Below, one piece after another: positions 14,973 to 30,350 of a stretch of DNA of 64,000 bases. Numbering within the stretch: the stretch's first letter is position 1; every line of letters starts with the position of its first letter. Both the position numbers and the translations under genes were made by a program. The notes beneath the pieces were generated by a model. The model ran no database searches and had not been told where the DNA came from. It saw only the letters and a program-made list of their open reading frames with translations. Where the stretch lies: NCBI GenBank assembly GCA_949752745.1, contig OX457028.1, positions 9,856,778 to 9,920,777 on the forward strand, in the 5' to 3' direction. The stretch is from Protula sp. h YS-2021. Taxonomy: Eukaryota > Annelida > Polychaeta > Sabellida > Serpulidae.

Positions 14973-16366
14973 TCGTGTCAGTGGGTGGATTGAATGCTAT
15001 AGACGTTGGGCAGACGTCGTGGCAGGATGTCCTGTCAGAGGGTGGATTGAATGTTATAGACGTTGGGCAGACGTCGTGGCAGGATGTCCTGTCAGAGGGT
15101 GGATTGAATGTGATAGACCTTGTGCAGACGTCGTGGCAGGATGTCCTGTCAGAGGGTGGATTGAATGTTATAGACGTTGGGCAGACGTCGTGGCAGGATG
15201 TCGCATTAGTGGGTGGATTGAATGTTACAGACGTTGGGCAGACGTCGTGGAAAGATGTCACGTCAGTGGGTGGATTGAATGTTATAGACGTTGGGCAGAC
15301 GTCGCGGCAGGATGTCGCATCAGTGGGTGGATTGAATGTTATAGACCTTGGGTAGACGTTGTGGCAGGATGTCGCATCAGTGGGTGGATTGACTGTTTTA
15401 GACGTTTGGCAGACGTCGTGGCAGGATGTCACGTCAGTGGGTGGATTGAATGTTATAGACGTTGGGCAGACGTCGTGGCAGGATGTCCTGTCAGAGGGTG
15501 GATTGAATGTGATAGACGTTGGGCAGACGTCGTGGCAGGATGTACTGTCACAGGGTGGATTGAATGTTATAGACGTTGGGCAGACGTCGTGGCAGGATGT
15601 CGCATTAGTGGGTGGATTGAATGTTACAGAAGTTGGGCAGACGTCGTGGAAAGATGTCACGTCAGTGGGTGGATTGAATGTTATAGACGTTGGGCAGACG
15701 TCGCGGCAGGATGTCGAATCAGTGGGTGGATTGAATGTTATAGACGTTGGGCAGACGTCGAGGCAGGATGTCGCATCAGTGGGTGGATTGAATGTTATAG
15801 ACGTTGGGCAGACGTCGTGGCAGGATGTCGCATCAGTTGGTTGGTTGACTGTTTTAGACGTTGGGCAGACGTCGCAGCTGGATGTCGCATCAGTGGGTGG
15901 ATTGAATGTTATAGACATTAAGCAGACGTCGTGGCAGGATGTCGCATCAGTGGGTGGATTGAATGTGATAGGCGTTGGGCAGACGTCGTGGCAGGATGTC
16001 GCATCAGTGGGTGGATTGAATGTTATAGACGTTGGGCAGACGTCGCGGCAGGATGTCGCATCAGTGGGTGGATTGAATGCTATAGACGTTGGGCAGACGT
16101 CGCGGCAGGATGTCGCGTCAGCGGGTGAATTGAATGTGATAGACGTTGGGCAGACGTCGTGGCAGGATGTCGCATCAGTGGGTGGATTGAATGTTATATA
16201 GACGTTGGGCAGAGGTCGCGGCAGGATGTCGCATCAGTGGGTGGATTGAATGTTATAGACGTTGGGCATTAGTCGCGGCAGGATGTCGCATCAGTGGGTG
16301 GATTGAATGTTATAGACGTTGGGCATTAGTCGTGGCAGGATGTCGCATCAGTTGGTGGATTGAATG
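14973..16366. repeat. 57-bp satellite array, block 2 (~24 copies)
   Basis: Same family as 9096-14786. The order of variant units from about 14990 to 15350 closely follows that at about 13780-14150 (same sequence of 'cctgtcagaggg', 'cattagtggg', 'aaagatgtcacg' and 'accttgggtag' variants), so this block was copied from the first. The array fades out at about 16366, 73 bases before an assembly gap. Confidence 0.95.
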
Positions 16367-16439
16367 TGAAATTTGAAGCCATGCAGTTTGCACGATGTTG
16401 CACAGATGCCGGGCGAACAACGTACTTTTGTCGCTCATT

Positions 16440-16639
16440 NNNNNNNNNNNNNNNNNNNNNNNNNNNNNNNNNNNNNNNNNNNNNNNNNNNNNNNNNNNNN
16501 NNNNNNNNNNNNNNNNNNNNNNNNNNNNNNNNNNNNNNNNNNNNNNNNNNNNNNNNNNNNNNNNNNNNNNNNNNNNNNNNNNNNNNNNNNNNNNNNNNNN
16601 NNNNNNNNNNNNNNNNNNNNNNNNNNNNNNNNNNNNNNN
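16440..16639. other. Assembly gap (200 N)
   Basis: Exactly 200 ambiguous bases, a conventional placeholder, so the real distance is unknown. It lies just after the satellite, and more repeat may be missing here. Confidence 1.
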
Positions 16640-17379
16640 AATGTTGTTTGCCGACTTCCATCCCTACAGACACGCAGACGGCGAACGACGACGGATCAGT
16701 GATGAGAATTGGTTGCTTTGTGGTCGTATGTCTAAGAAATCCGACGTCGAGTCCTGCCGTTGAGACGACGTCACTCCGACGTCGGTTACTGACGCCGGAT
16801 CACGAACTCTCCTTTGTCTTCAAAATCGCTTCGATGGCGCCTCTCCACTCCGCCTTCACAGCTAGCTTGTTATCTCTCTCCCAACCCCACTCACTATCTC
16901 CCCAGCTTTGCGATGCGTACCCACTTAGTGCCACATATGCTTCTCCCGCTGGTGGGCTTGAATTCACGACCTTCCGATTTCTACAATGCACTCATTTAGT
17001 TCTTCAAACCGTTAGCTGTGTCTATCGGCAACAGGAGATGAGTGAAATATTTTTTTAGTTTAAAACGAATATCGTAAATTTCGACACAAATGAATTTCGA
17101 TATACGACACAATCTATAATGTTTGCAAAATTAAAAAGACATTAGAGCGAAGACTTTTGAACTGTTTCTTTCCAGACTTGTGAGTCCCAAATGGCAGGTC
17201 CTAAATGGCAGGGTCCTAATTGCAGGTCCAAATGGCAGGTCCCAAACTGACTTATGCCCAGTTTTATCAGAAAGCATGTTTGTGAAGCTTCAAAACACTT
17301 CAGTCTTAACTGAAGGAACGGAGAGTTTCAAATTTAATTAAAGCATCGCTAAAAATTCGCCACATTTCGGAATTCGCCA

Positions 17380-17382
<3 letters not shown>
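16640..17382. other. Spacer between satellite arrays, no gene recognised
   Basis: Mostly unique-looking sequence, GC-richer at 16660-17000 and AT-rich afterwards. The minus-strand frame at 16800-16991 gave no recognisable family. Around 17170-17245 there is a four-fold imperfect short repeat built on 'aaatggcaggtcc'. Confidence 0.4.
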
Positions 17383-17455
<73 letters not shown>

Positions 17456-17512
17456 TCTCTCTCTCTCACTCTCTCTCTCTCTCTCTATCTTTTTTTTCTC
17501 TCTCTTTCTCTC
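17383..17512. repeat. (CT)n microsatellite
   Basis: Pyrimidine-only CT run with few interruptions. It is the reverse complement in composition of the GA tract at 17717-17914, so the two can pair as arms of a large hairpin about 200 bases apart. Confidence 0.95.
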
Positions 17513-17715
17513 TGGTTTTCTCGAGGAGAGAGAGAGAGACAGACAGAAAGACAGATAGACAGAGAAGTGTATACGAACTCGGTAATTGGACCAATCCTCA
17601 AATTGGACCCGCCTCACCAACGAAGAAATTCCGCCATTTGAACCACCCGAAGTCGGACTACATTGGTTCGGTTCCACTCATCGTCGATTTCCACGGTTAC
17701 ATTATAATGCACTTT

Positions 17716-17716
<1 letters not shown>

Positions 17717-17793
<77 letters not shown>

Positions 17794-17819
17794 GAGGAGA
17801 GGGAGAGAGAGGAGAAAGC

Positions 17820-17874
<55 letters not shown>

Positions 17875-17914
17875 GGGGGGGGGGGGAGAGGGGAGAGAGA
17901 GAGAGGGGAGGAGA
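17717..17914. repeat. (GA)n microsatellite with G run
   Basis: Purine-only GA tract ending with a run of 11 G near 17875-17885. The open frames it creates on both strands are artefacts of the dinucleotide. Confidence 0.95.
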
Positions 17915-18539
17915 TGTATGTATAGAAACCTGTACCTGGATCAATTCGAGAACGTGTACTTTAACCTATTACTTTCATAACTTCTATCCATATTTATGAC
18001 TGCGTTCCAGATAAATATGTCAATAAAAGAGCCCTGGCGGCAAAATGCTTCCCTTGAACTAAACTTCGATTGCGGCTTTCAGCAGACATGACAAAGTTGC
18101 CATTTTATCGAGCTCGGCTTCATTAATATTTTTGCAGAAATCAGTTAGGGGAAGTTTGTTATGGGCAGACACACTGCTTATTTTAATAATTTATCGCTAG
18201 TTTTATTTGGTTTATATCAAGAATTATTTTCCAAAATATTTTTAAAATTGTTTTTAATTTTTGTCCTCAACAAGAACTAAAAATTGCCCCCCCCCCCCTC
18301 CCCTCCCATTTAAATACATCCGACTTCTGAAAAACGTGTCTGAAAACAGCAATTCGTCAAAACTTCAGCCACTTAAAATTGTAAATTTCATAACAGGTAG
18401 TATTTCGAAACTTTTTTATGCGTTGCACATTCCGACAGTTAACTATACCTCATTAGAAAAGGCTGTGAAAATTAAACTATTTAAATGAACAGTCTGATCT
18501 CGTTTACGTGTGAAAAACAGAGAAATAATGCTACCTGAT
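17915..18539. other. AT-rich spacer, no gene recognised
   Basis: Nothing recognisable apart from a C homopolymer near 18288-18298. The plus-strand frame at 18261-18488 crosses this homopolymer and has no family features. Confidence 0.4.
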
Positions 18540-20720
18540 GTGGCCAAGACCTTTGAGGAAGGGATGAGGATGGTGAGGAAGTCGCGACGGTGGTGGAGAA
18601 GGGGCGACGGTTGACGAGAAGGAGCGAGGGCTGGTCAGGAAGGGGTGAGGGTTGTGCGAAATGGGTGAGGGCTTTCTGAGGAAGTGGTGAGGGCTGGTGA
18701 GGAAGGGGTGAGGGCTGGTGGAGAGAGGTGAGGGCTGGTGAGGAAGGGGTGAGGGCTGGTGGAGAGAGGTGAGGCTGGTGAGGAAGTCGCGAGGGTTGGT
18801 GAGGAAGAGTGAGGGCTGGTGATGAAGGGATGAGGGCTGGTAGAGAAGGGTGAGGGCTGGTGAGGAAGAGATGAAGGCTGGGGGAGAAAGGGTGAGGGCT
18901 GGTGATGAAGGGATGAGGACTGGTAGAGAAGGGTGAGGGCTGGTGAGGAAGGGGTGAGGGCTGGTGAGGAAGAGATGAAGACATGGGGGAGAAAGGGTGA
19001 GGGCTGGTGATGAAGGGGTTAGGGCTGGTGATGAAGGGGTGACAGCTGGTAGAGAAGGGGCGAGGGCTGGTGAGGAAGAGATGAAGGGCTGGGGAGAAAG
19101 GGTGAGGACTGGTGATGAAAGGGTGACAGCTGGTAGAGAAGGGTGAGGGCTGGAGAAGAAGAGATGAAGACTGGGGGAGAAAGGGTGAGGGCTGGTGACG
19201 AAGGATGAAGACATGGGGGAGAAAGGGTGAGGGCTGGTGATGAAAGGGTGACAGCTGGTAGAGAAGGGGCGAGGGCTGGTGAGGAAGAGATGAAGACATG
19301 GGGGAGAAAGGGTGGGGGCTGGTGAGGAAGGGGTGAGGGCTGGTAGAGAAGGGTGAAGGCTGGTGAGGAAGGGTTGAGGGCTGGTGAGGAAGAGATGAAG
19401 GCTGGGGGAGAAAGGGTGAGGGCTGGTGATGAAGGGATGAGGGCTGGTAGAGAAGGGTGAAGGCCGGTGAGGAAGGGGTGAGGGCTGGTGAGGAAGAGAT
19501 GAAGGCTGGGGGAGAAAGGGTGAGGGCTGTTGATGAAGGGATGAGGGCTGGTAGAGAAGGGTGAAGGCTGGTGAGGAAGGGGTGAGGGCTGGTGGAGAAG
19601 GGTGAAGGCTGGTGAGGAAGGGGCGAGGCCTGGTGAGGAAGAGATGAAGGCTGGGGGAGAAAGGGTGAGGGCTGGTGATGAAGGGATGATGGCTGGTAGA
19701 GAAGGGTGAGGGCTGGTTAGGAAGGGGTGACAGCTGGTAGAGAAGGGTGAGGGCTGGTGAGGAAGTGGTGACAGCTGGTAGAGAAGGGGCGAGGGCTGGT
19801 GAGGAAGGGGTGAGGGCTGGTGACGAAGGGTGACAACTGGTAGAGAAGGGTGAGGGCTGGTGAGGAAAGGGTGAGGGATGGTGATGAAGGGGTGACAGCT
19901 GGTAGAGAAGGGTGAGGGCTGGTGAGGAAAGGGTGAGGGCTGGTGAGAAGAGATGAGGGCTGGTAGAGAAGGGTGAGGGCTGGTGAGGAAGGGGTGAGGG
20001 CTGGTGGAGAAGGGTGAAGGCTGGTGAGGAAGGGGCGAGGCCTGGTGAGGAAGAGATGAAGGCTGGGGGAGAAAGGGTGAGGGCTGGTGATGAAGGGATG
20101 AGGGCTGGTAGAGAAGGGTGAAGGCTGGTGAGGAAGGGGTGAGGGCTGGTGGAGAAGGGTGAAGGCTGGTGAGGAAGGGGCGAGGCCTGGTGAGGAAGAG
20201 ATGAAGGCTGGGGGAGAAAGGGTGAGGGCTGGTGATGAAGGGATGAGGGCTGGTAGAGAAGGGTGAGGGCTGGTTAGGAAGGGGTGACAGCTGGTAGAGA
20301 AGGGTGAGGGCTGGTGAGGAAGTGGTGACAGCTGGTAGAGAAGGGGCGAGGGCTGGTGAGGAAGGGGTGAGGGCTGGTGACGAAGGGTGACAACTGGTAG
20401 AGAAGGGTGAGGGCTGGTGAGGAAAGGGTGAGGGATGGTGATGAAGGGGTGACAGCTGGTAGAGAAGGGGCGAGGGCTGGTGAGGAAGGGGTGAGGGCTG
20501 GTGAGGAAGAGATGAAGGCTGGGGGAGAAAGGGTGAGGGCTGGTGATGAAGGGGTGACAGCTGGTAGAGAAGGGGCGAGGGCTCGTGAGGAAGAGATGAA
20601 GGCTGGGGGAGAAAGGGTGAAGGCTGGTGATGAAAGGGTGACAGCTGGTAGAGAAGGGGTGAGGGCTGGTGGGGAAGAGATGAAGGCTGGGGGAGAAAGG
20701 GTGAAGGCTGGTGATCAGTG
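18540..20720. repeat. 21-bp purine-rich satellite (~100 copies)
   Basis: Tandem units of about 21 bp with landmark 'gggctggtgaggaaggggtga' variants (gatgaagggatga, tagagaagggtga, gggggagaaagggtga). Because 21 is seven codons, the minus strand shows long frames with a seven-residue period rich in Ser, Pro and Leu; I reject these as proteins. A higher-order repeat of about 557 bp is visible, for example from about 19714 and again from about 20271 (same series of variants including 'tggttaggaagg' and 'gacaactggtag'). Confidence 0.95.
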
Positions 20721-20984
20721 GTATTGTTTGCTTGGAAGTTACGTTGTGTGCTGTTGTGGGAGCAGCACATATGACGCTGAAAAAACTCCATTTGTATAGA
20801 AATGACAGTTATAGATTACATAAATGATTGCGCTCTTGACCCGCAACAAACAACATTCGTTCATTGAAGTTTCCATTCCTGTAAAACTTAAAAACCATTA
20901 TTTCAATGCACTAGAAAAAAAACGTTAAGGTTTTTTTTTTGTCATTTATAAAAAGAGCGACCCGTTTTCAGTTGACCGACCGCC

Positions 20985-21195
20985 CTTCAAAGAGTGCCTG
21001 GGGCTGTTGTTATAAAACAGCTGACTCTGATGAGAGTTATCTGTTATGTATAAAAACAGAGCGGAAGGATATTTTAAAAAGTGGTTCCGCTCTTTTACGA
21101 GTATTGTTTTTGCGGAATCCCCAGTGTGTCTGCAGAGTAAAAAGGTGTAATACACAACAAACCGAATCGCAGTAGAGGTTGACTGTTGAAACAAC
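20985..21195 (+). repeat. Dispersed ~200-bp repeat, copy 2
   Basis: Same family as 3348-3545, carrying all its landmarks from 'gttataaaacagctgactct' to 'gtagaggttg'. It lies outside the colinear tubulin flank, about 0.7 kb from copy 3, showing that the family spreads independently of the gene duplication. Confidence 0.75.
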
Positions 21196-21242
21196 AACGC
21201 CTGTGGGCATATTAACATTTTAACTCTAAGTATACGTATATT

Positions 21243-21300
21243 GAGATATGTGTCCCCTAGTACTTATGTGTCCCCTAGTATTATGTGTCCCCTAGTACTA
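21243..21300. repeat. Short tandem repeat, 'tgtcccctagta' x3
   Basis: Three near-identical copies of an 18-bp unit ending in 'ctagtact' or 'ctagtatt'. Confidence 0.8.
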
Positions 21301-21491
21301 TTTATAACGTGAAATTAATTCTACCAGCCACAAGGAATTGCATCTTATGTGTTACCTGTCTAGAAACAAAATCATCAAATATTAATCTTCACCGGTTAAA
21401 GATCTTTTCTCAACTTCAGCATTTCATAGCATTTGAGTCGTTCCTCGTCCTCCACTTTCACGGTAGGTATGAACGGTAAACAAATCCTAAG

Positions 21492-21557
21492 TACGACACG
21501 ACTTCCATGACGGTACGACACGACTTCCATGACGGTACGACACAACTTCCTTGACGG
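21492..21557. repeat. 22-bp tandem triplication
   Basis: Three consecutive copies of a unit with landmarks 'tacgacacgacttccatga' and 'cgg'. The paralogous flank near 3215-3245 has no such perfect triplication. Confidence 0.85.
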
Positions 21558-21689
21558 TACGAGACACTAATGGTTTGCAAAAAGCATAGATTTTTACGTC
21601 ACTAAAAAGCGTGAATAAAGAAATGTGCTTTTTTCAAATTCATCATAGCTTTGCAATTTAAATGACAAAATTTATTGTTTAGGTCACTC

Positions 21690-21890
21690 CCATCATTGCG
21701 TTGTTATAAAACAGCTAAGTTCTGATGAAATCTATCTGTTATGTATAAACACAGGCCGCCTGAATATTTTAAAAAGTAGTTCCTGTATTTTATTATTAGT
21801 ATTTTCATTGAATCCCCAGCGGGGCTGCAGAATATCAAGTTGATACACAGCAGACCGAAGCAGGCCGTGGAGGTTGGTCGTTGGATAACA
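21690..21890 (+). repeat. Dispersed ~200-bp repeat, copy 3
   Basis: Same family as 3348-3545 and positionally equivalent to it in the duplicated 3' flank. Landmarks 'gttataaaacagct', 'tctgttatgtataaa', 'aaaaagtagttcc' and 'acacagcagaccgaa' are present. Confidence 0.75.
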
Positions 21891-22059
21891 AGGACAAAAA
21901 TTAAAAGTTGTTTGAGTGGGTAATTGCTATTTCGGACACATTTCCATAATACTTTTTTGTAGATGTGGCTAAAAGGCTTTGCAAAAAATGTGTGTTCTAT
22001 GACGGAAAGTGTCACTACATTTTCTTGGTTTTAGTTCCAATTCATTCATCTAATGACTT

Positions 22060-22265
22060 ATTTGTACTCGTATTTTTTGCACTCGTATTTTATGTATTCG
22101 TATTTTCTGTACTCGTATTTTCTGTACTCGTATTTTCTGTACTCATATTTTTTGTACTCGTATTTTCTGTACTCATATTTTCTGTACTCGTATTTTTTGT
22201 GCTCGTATTTTTTGTACTCGTATTTTTTGTACTCGTATTTTCTGTACCCGTGTTTTATGTACTCG
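22060..22265. repeat. 15-bp tandem array
   Basis: About 14 copies of 'gtactcgtatttttt/ctgt'. The equivalent place in the first gene's flank (about 3873-3890) has a single 'gtactcataattttt', so this array arose after the segmental duplication. The resulting five-residue-period frames on the plus strand are not genes. Confidence 0.95.
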
Positions 22266-22516
22266 AACTGTTACCCTGAATCTTTATTTTAGTGGTCTGT
22301 AATACTTATTCACTCTGATCTGAGTGAGAAACCAAGTTATATTTTCTGTTATTTTAACCTTGTATAGACTCAAATCTGTCGGAAACACAATAAAATATCT
22401 AACAATCTATCTTTTGTAATTTTATTGAAATAGAAAGATATCGCTATATTTTTATTTCAATTACAATTTCAATTTTAAGTTCTATATAAAAATTTCCATT
22501 GTTTTCTTTTATTTTT

Positions 22517-22522
22517 TTTATT
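22517..22522 (-). promoter_or_regulatory. Candidate polyadenylation signal, tubulin copy 2
   Basis: AATAAA on the minus strand, about 124 bases after the stop codon and positionally matching that of the first gene. Confidence 0.45.
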
Positions 22523-22645
22523 TGTTGTTATATTTGTGTCCAAAATAACCTTATTTGTAGCCGAAAAACTAGAAATGTTTGCACACAGGTTGTTATGATG
22601 TGCTATAGTCGATACTGTTCGTTTGAAGCTTGGAAAAAATGGGGT

Positions 22646-26557
<3,912 letters not shown>

Positions 26558-28625
26558 TTTGCTGGTTTTGTTTTTTAGATGAACGTGTTCTGTATGAACG
26601 TCTTGTATGACTTGCGCATGGACTGCTCGTTGCTAGAGGACGGCTCGTTTATATAGTCTCGCTGCTCTGTGTTCACATTCAGTGCGGATCAAGTGATTCC
26701 AATGGATCAGTCGATTTACCAACTGATCCAACGCCGCTAATTGGCTGTTCTTGAATGGACTTGTAAATGCGGCAGCGCGGGATTAGAATGTCGCGTAGCA
26801 TGCCATGAAGGCACCCAACGAACAGTGCCTTCCAGTAGTGCCAGTAGTTTAGTAAGGAGAGGTCGTCGCAGTTGTGACAGTAGGGTGGAGAATGCACAAA
26901 CTCGCGACTGCAGCATTTGAATTCAAATAGTTGCTGTACAGACAAGTGGAAGAGTCATTTCTCACCATCACTGCCCCTTCAGTAACAGTATTTCTGGTCC
27001 CTCAAGAACATTTTCTTAGAACAGCTGCATAAATTCCTGATCAGATCATGGGTCCATGTTAGACACCTAAACCCAACCAAAGAACCAAAACCGAAAAGAA
27101 GGTAGAGCGACTCCTTACTCCACGTGTGTCTACTACACCCCCCCCCCCCAACTCCAGCTCCACCCCTCCTCCTCCTCCTCTTCCTCCTCCTCGAAGTGGG
27201 ACATTTTCCCTCTTCTAAATTCCTTCATAAACGACACGTTAATAGGTTCCGCCTAGGGGGGGGGGGGGACCGCCAGGGGGAGACCGCCGGAGGGGACCGC
27301 CGGGGGAGGGTGAGACCGCGGGGGAGGGGGACCGCCTGTTCTCGTTTGAGAGACATAAGGTGAAAAGTAGATGAGAAAATAAAAACAGTCACGAAATGAC
27401 GAAAGAAATTTTTGACTGTCTTTTTCAGGTTTCATTTGTTACAAGTGTGATTAATGTAACAACACTTAATTTTAAAAAACTTGTTCGCCAGGTGTACCTG
27501 TTCAAAGAACCAATGCGCAATCCGTGCGGCTGAAAAAATCTGGATCTCTATTTAGACATGTTTTGATTTTCGCCGTATCCATAATGAGTTTGGTCACTAA
27601 GCAGAGCCGTCGTGTTTGAATGGGATTATCATAAAAGCAAGTGCATGAATAACTAATGAGGATTGGATCAAACCAGATAACACATTATTACCAATATTAC
27701 GTGGCTTTGTATGTAGCAACAAAAAGCACATAGAATGTTTTTGTCACGTGGCACAATGCAAAGAATCGACTGAGCAGAATATATGAGGTTATCCATTATT
27801 TGTGACCCAGTGGTGTGGTAAACGCCTAGAGAATTGCAACGCCTGTGGCGCAGTATGGAAATGGCAGTACTGGTGCAACATGGGAAAACAAATGTAAAAA
27901 ACGTTCTTTTCTAATATTTAACTTCAATTCTTCGAGTAATTTTGTCACAAGAAACTCACCAGTAACTGCTTTCATTATTTTGTTTTATTTATTTTTGATT
28001 TTTTATTCGACAAGACCTAAAGTAGCCTATTCCCGAAAGCCCATTTATTGGGATTGAGATAAATGTATTCGCTGCCATAAAAAAGAAGGGTTCAGTTTTT
28101 ATCAAATACTGAGTACCTTTTGACGTGTTTGTGAGTGACAATACGTATATGGACGTACTTTTCCAATAACTCTTAAATGAAAAGAGGTGTATTTTGTGAA
28201 GAATGGCTTAATACGAATATTCAGTCCAAGAATATATACATAGATGCTGGTATTTATATGAACAGCTTAAAACAACCATAGTGGGAAACCTAAACAAAAA
28301 CACAACTGCTTGTAATTTCCTTAAATTTCATTTTTCTACCACTCAGATATAGAAACAGTTTGCGCTTTGGGCTCGATTCAACTGGTGGGTTGGACAGTTA
28401 TCGACACCGACAGGACAGCGGTGCGTACGTCAAGTGTACGTCACATGTGTTGCTAATCGGGTGGCAGCCATAATGAATTTCGCTTCAGTCTATGAACCAT
28501 TTTAAAGGCAGATCTGTCGGTCCCTGATATGTGTAGCAAATATATGGTGACGATTGGTCTTACCACTTTCGTAAAATCGAGCTGTCTCGAGAACAGGAAC
28601 AGACAGACTGATACCTAAGTAGGGT
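26558..28625. other. Upstream region of tubulin copy 2 and gene-free spacer
   Basis: The first 350 bases are the 5' flank of tubulin copy 2, with similarity to 7430-7560. Beyond that I see no supported gene. The region has C and G homopolymers at about 27138-27148 and 27256-27266 and a short G-rich 'gggggagaccgccgg' repeat at 27260-27330. The rest is AT-rich. Confidence 0.5.
26648..26655 (-). promoter_or_regulatory. TATA box of tubulin copy 2
   Basis: TATATAAA on the minus strand, about 91 bases upstream of the ATG and aligned with the TATA box of the first copy. Confidence 0.75.
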
Positions 28626-28629
28626 AGAA

Positions 28630-30350
28630 ACGACATTTCTGGGCCAAGCACAAAGTATAGGACGACATTTCTGGGTCAAGCATAAGGGATAGGACGACAT
28701 TTGTGGGCCAAGCATAAGGGATAGGACGACATTTGTGGGTCAATCATAAGATATAGGACGACATTTCTGGGCCAAGCATAAGGTATAGGACGACATTTCT
28801 GGGCCAAGCATAAGCTATAGGACGACATTTCTTGGCCAAGCCTAAGGCATAGGACGACATTTCTGGGCCAAGCATAAGGTATAAGATATTTCTGGGCCAA
28901 GCATAAGGGATAGGACGACATTTCTGGGTCGAGCCTAAGGCATAGGACGACATTTCTGGGCCAAGCATAAGGCATAGGACGACATTTCTGGGTCATGCAT
29001 AAGGTATAGGACGACATTTCTGGGCCAAGCATAAGGGATAGGTCGACATTTCTGGGCTATGCATGAGATAGGACGACATTTCTGGGTCAAGCATAAGGTA
29101 TGGGACGACATTTCTGGGCCAAGCATAAGGCATAGGACGACATTTCTGGGCCAAGCATAAGGTTTAGGACGACATTTCTGCGTCAAGTATAAGGCTTAGA
29201 GCGACATTTCTGGGTCAACCATAAGGTATAGGACGACATTTCTTGGCCAAGCATAAGGCATAGGACGACATTTCTGGGCCAAGCATAAGGCTTAGGACGA
29301 CATTTCTGGTCAAACATAAGGAAAAGGACGACATTTCTGGGCCAAGCATAAGGTATAGGACGACATTTCTGGGTCAAGCATAAGGTTTAGGACGACATTT
29401 CTGGGTCAAGCATAAGGAAAAGGACGACATTTCTGGGCCAAGCATAAGGAAAAGGACGACATTTCTGGGCCAAGTATAAAGTATAGGACATTTCTGGGCC
29501 AAGCATAAGGCATAGGACGACATTTCTGGGCCAAGCATAAGGGATAGGACGACATTTGTGGGTCAAGCATAAGGGATAGGACGACATTTCTGGGCCAAGC
29601 ATAAGGTATAGGACGATATTTCTGGGCCAAGCGTAAGGTAAAGGACGACATTTCTGCGTCAAGCATAAGGTATAGGTCGACATTTCTGGGTCAAGCATAA
29701 GGCTTAGGACGACATTTCTGGGCCAAGTATAAGGCTTAGGACGACATTTCTGGGTCAAGCATAAGGTATAGGTCGACATTTCTGGGTCAAGCATAAGGCT
29801 TAGGACGACATTTCTGGGCCAAGCATAAGCCTTAGGACGACATTCCTGGGCCAAGTATAAAGTATAGGACATTTCTGGGCCAAGCATAAGGCATAGGACG
29901 ACATTTCTGGTCAAACATAAGGAAAAGGACGACATTTCTGGGCCAAGCATAAGGTTTAGGACATTTCTGGGTAAAGCATAAGGCTTAGGACGACATTTCT
30001 GGGCCAAGTATAAAGTATAGGACATTTCTGGGCCAAGCATAAGGCATAGGACGACATTTCTGGGACAAGCATAAGGCATAGGACGACATTTCTGGGCCAA
30101 GCATAAGGGATAGGACGACATTTTTGGGTCAAGCATAAGGGATAGGACGACGTTTCTGGGCCAAGCGTAAGGTAAAGGACGACATTTCTGGGCCAAGCAT
30201 AAGGGATAGGACGACGTTTCTGGGCCAAGCATAAGGTTTAGGACATTTCTGGGTCAAGCATAAGGCATAGGACGACATTTCTGGGCCAAGCATAAGGGAT
30301 AGGACGACATTTCTGGGTCAAGCATAAGGGATAGGACGACATTTCTGGAG
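28630..30350. repeat. 32-bp minisatellite (~53 copies)
   Basis: Tandem units with landmarks 'ggacgacatttctgggccaa' and 'gcataagg', mostly 32 bp with a few shortened copies. Because 32 is not a multiple of 3, each open frame cycles through the three phases with a 32-residue period; this explains the overlapping minus-strand frames and shows they are not genes. The array is very homogeneous, with common single variants (gtcaag/gccaag, gggata/gcatag/gtatag). Confidence 0.95.

Larger units (their letters stand above)
21370..22645 (-). repeat. Duplicated 3' flank of beta-tubulin copy 2
   Basis: Colinear with 3040-4236 (see that entry). It includes dispersed-repeat copy 3 at 21690-21890. Compared with the other flank it has two local expansions: a 22-bp triplication at 21492-21557 and a 15-bp array at 22060-22265. 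The block at 22420-22485 is the best conserved and holds candidate polyadenylation hexamers (22421-22426 and 22517-22522, minus strand). Confidence 0.8.

Noticed and set aside
16800..17000. Possible tRNA-like or SINE segment ('gggcttgaattcacgacc')
   Set aside because: Only one box-B-like stretch. No cloverleaf, box A or tail could be made out.
18481..20791. Ser/Pro/Leu-rich minus-strand frames of up to 590 codons
   Set aside because: Product of the 21-bp purine-rich satellite. The low-complexity composition and the overlap of several open frames argue against a protein.
28676..30232. Cys/Pro-rich minus-strand frames that look like a secreted repeat protein
   Set aside because: The 32-bp unit cycles through all three frames, giving the same 32-residue string in each. 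This is repeat geometry, not coding selection.
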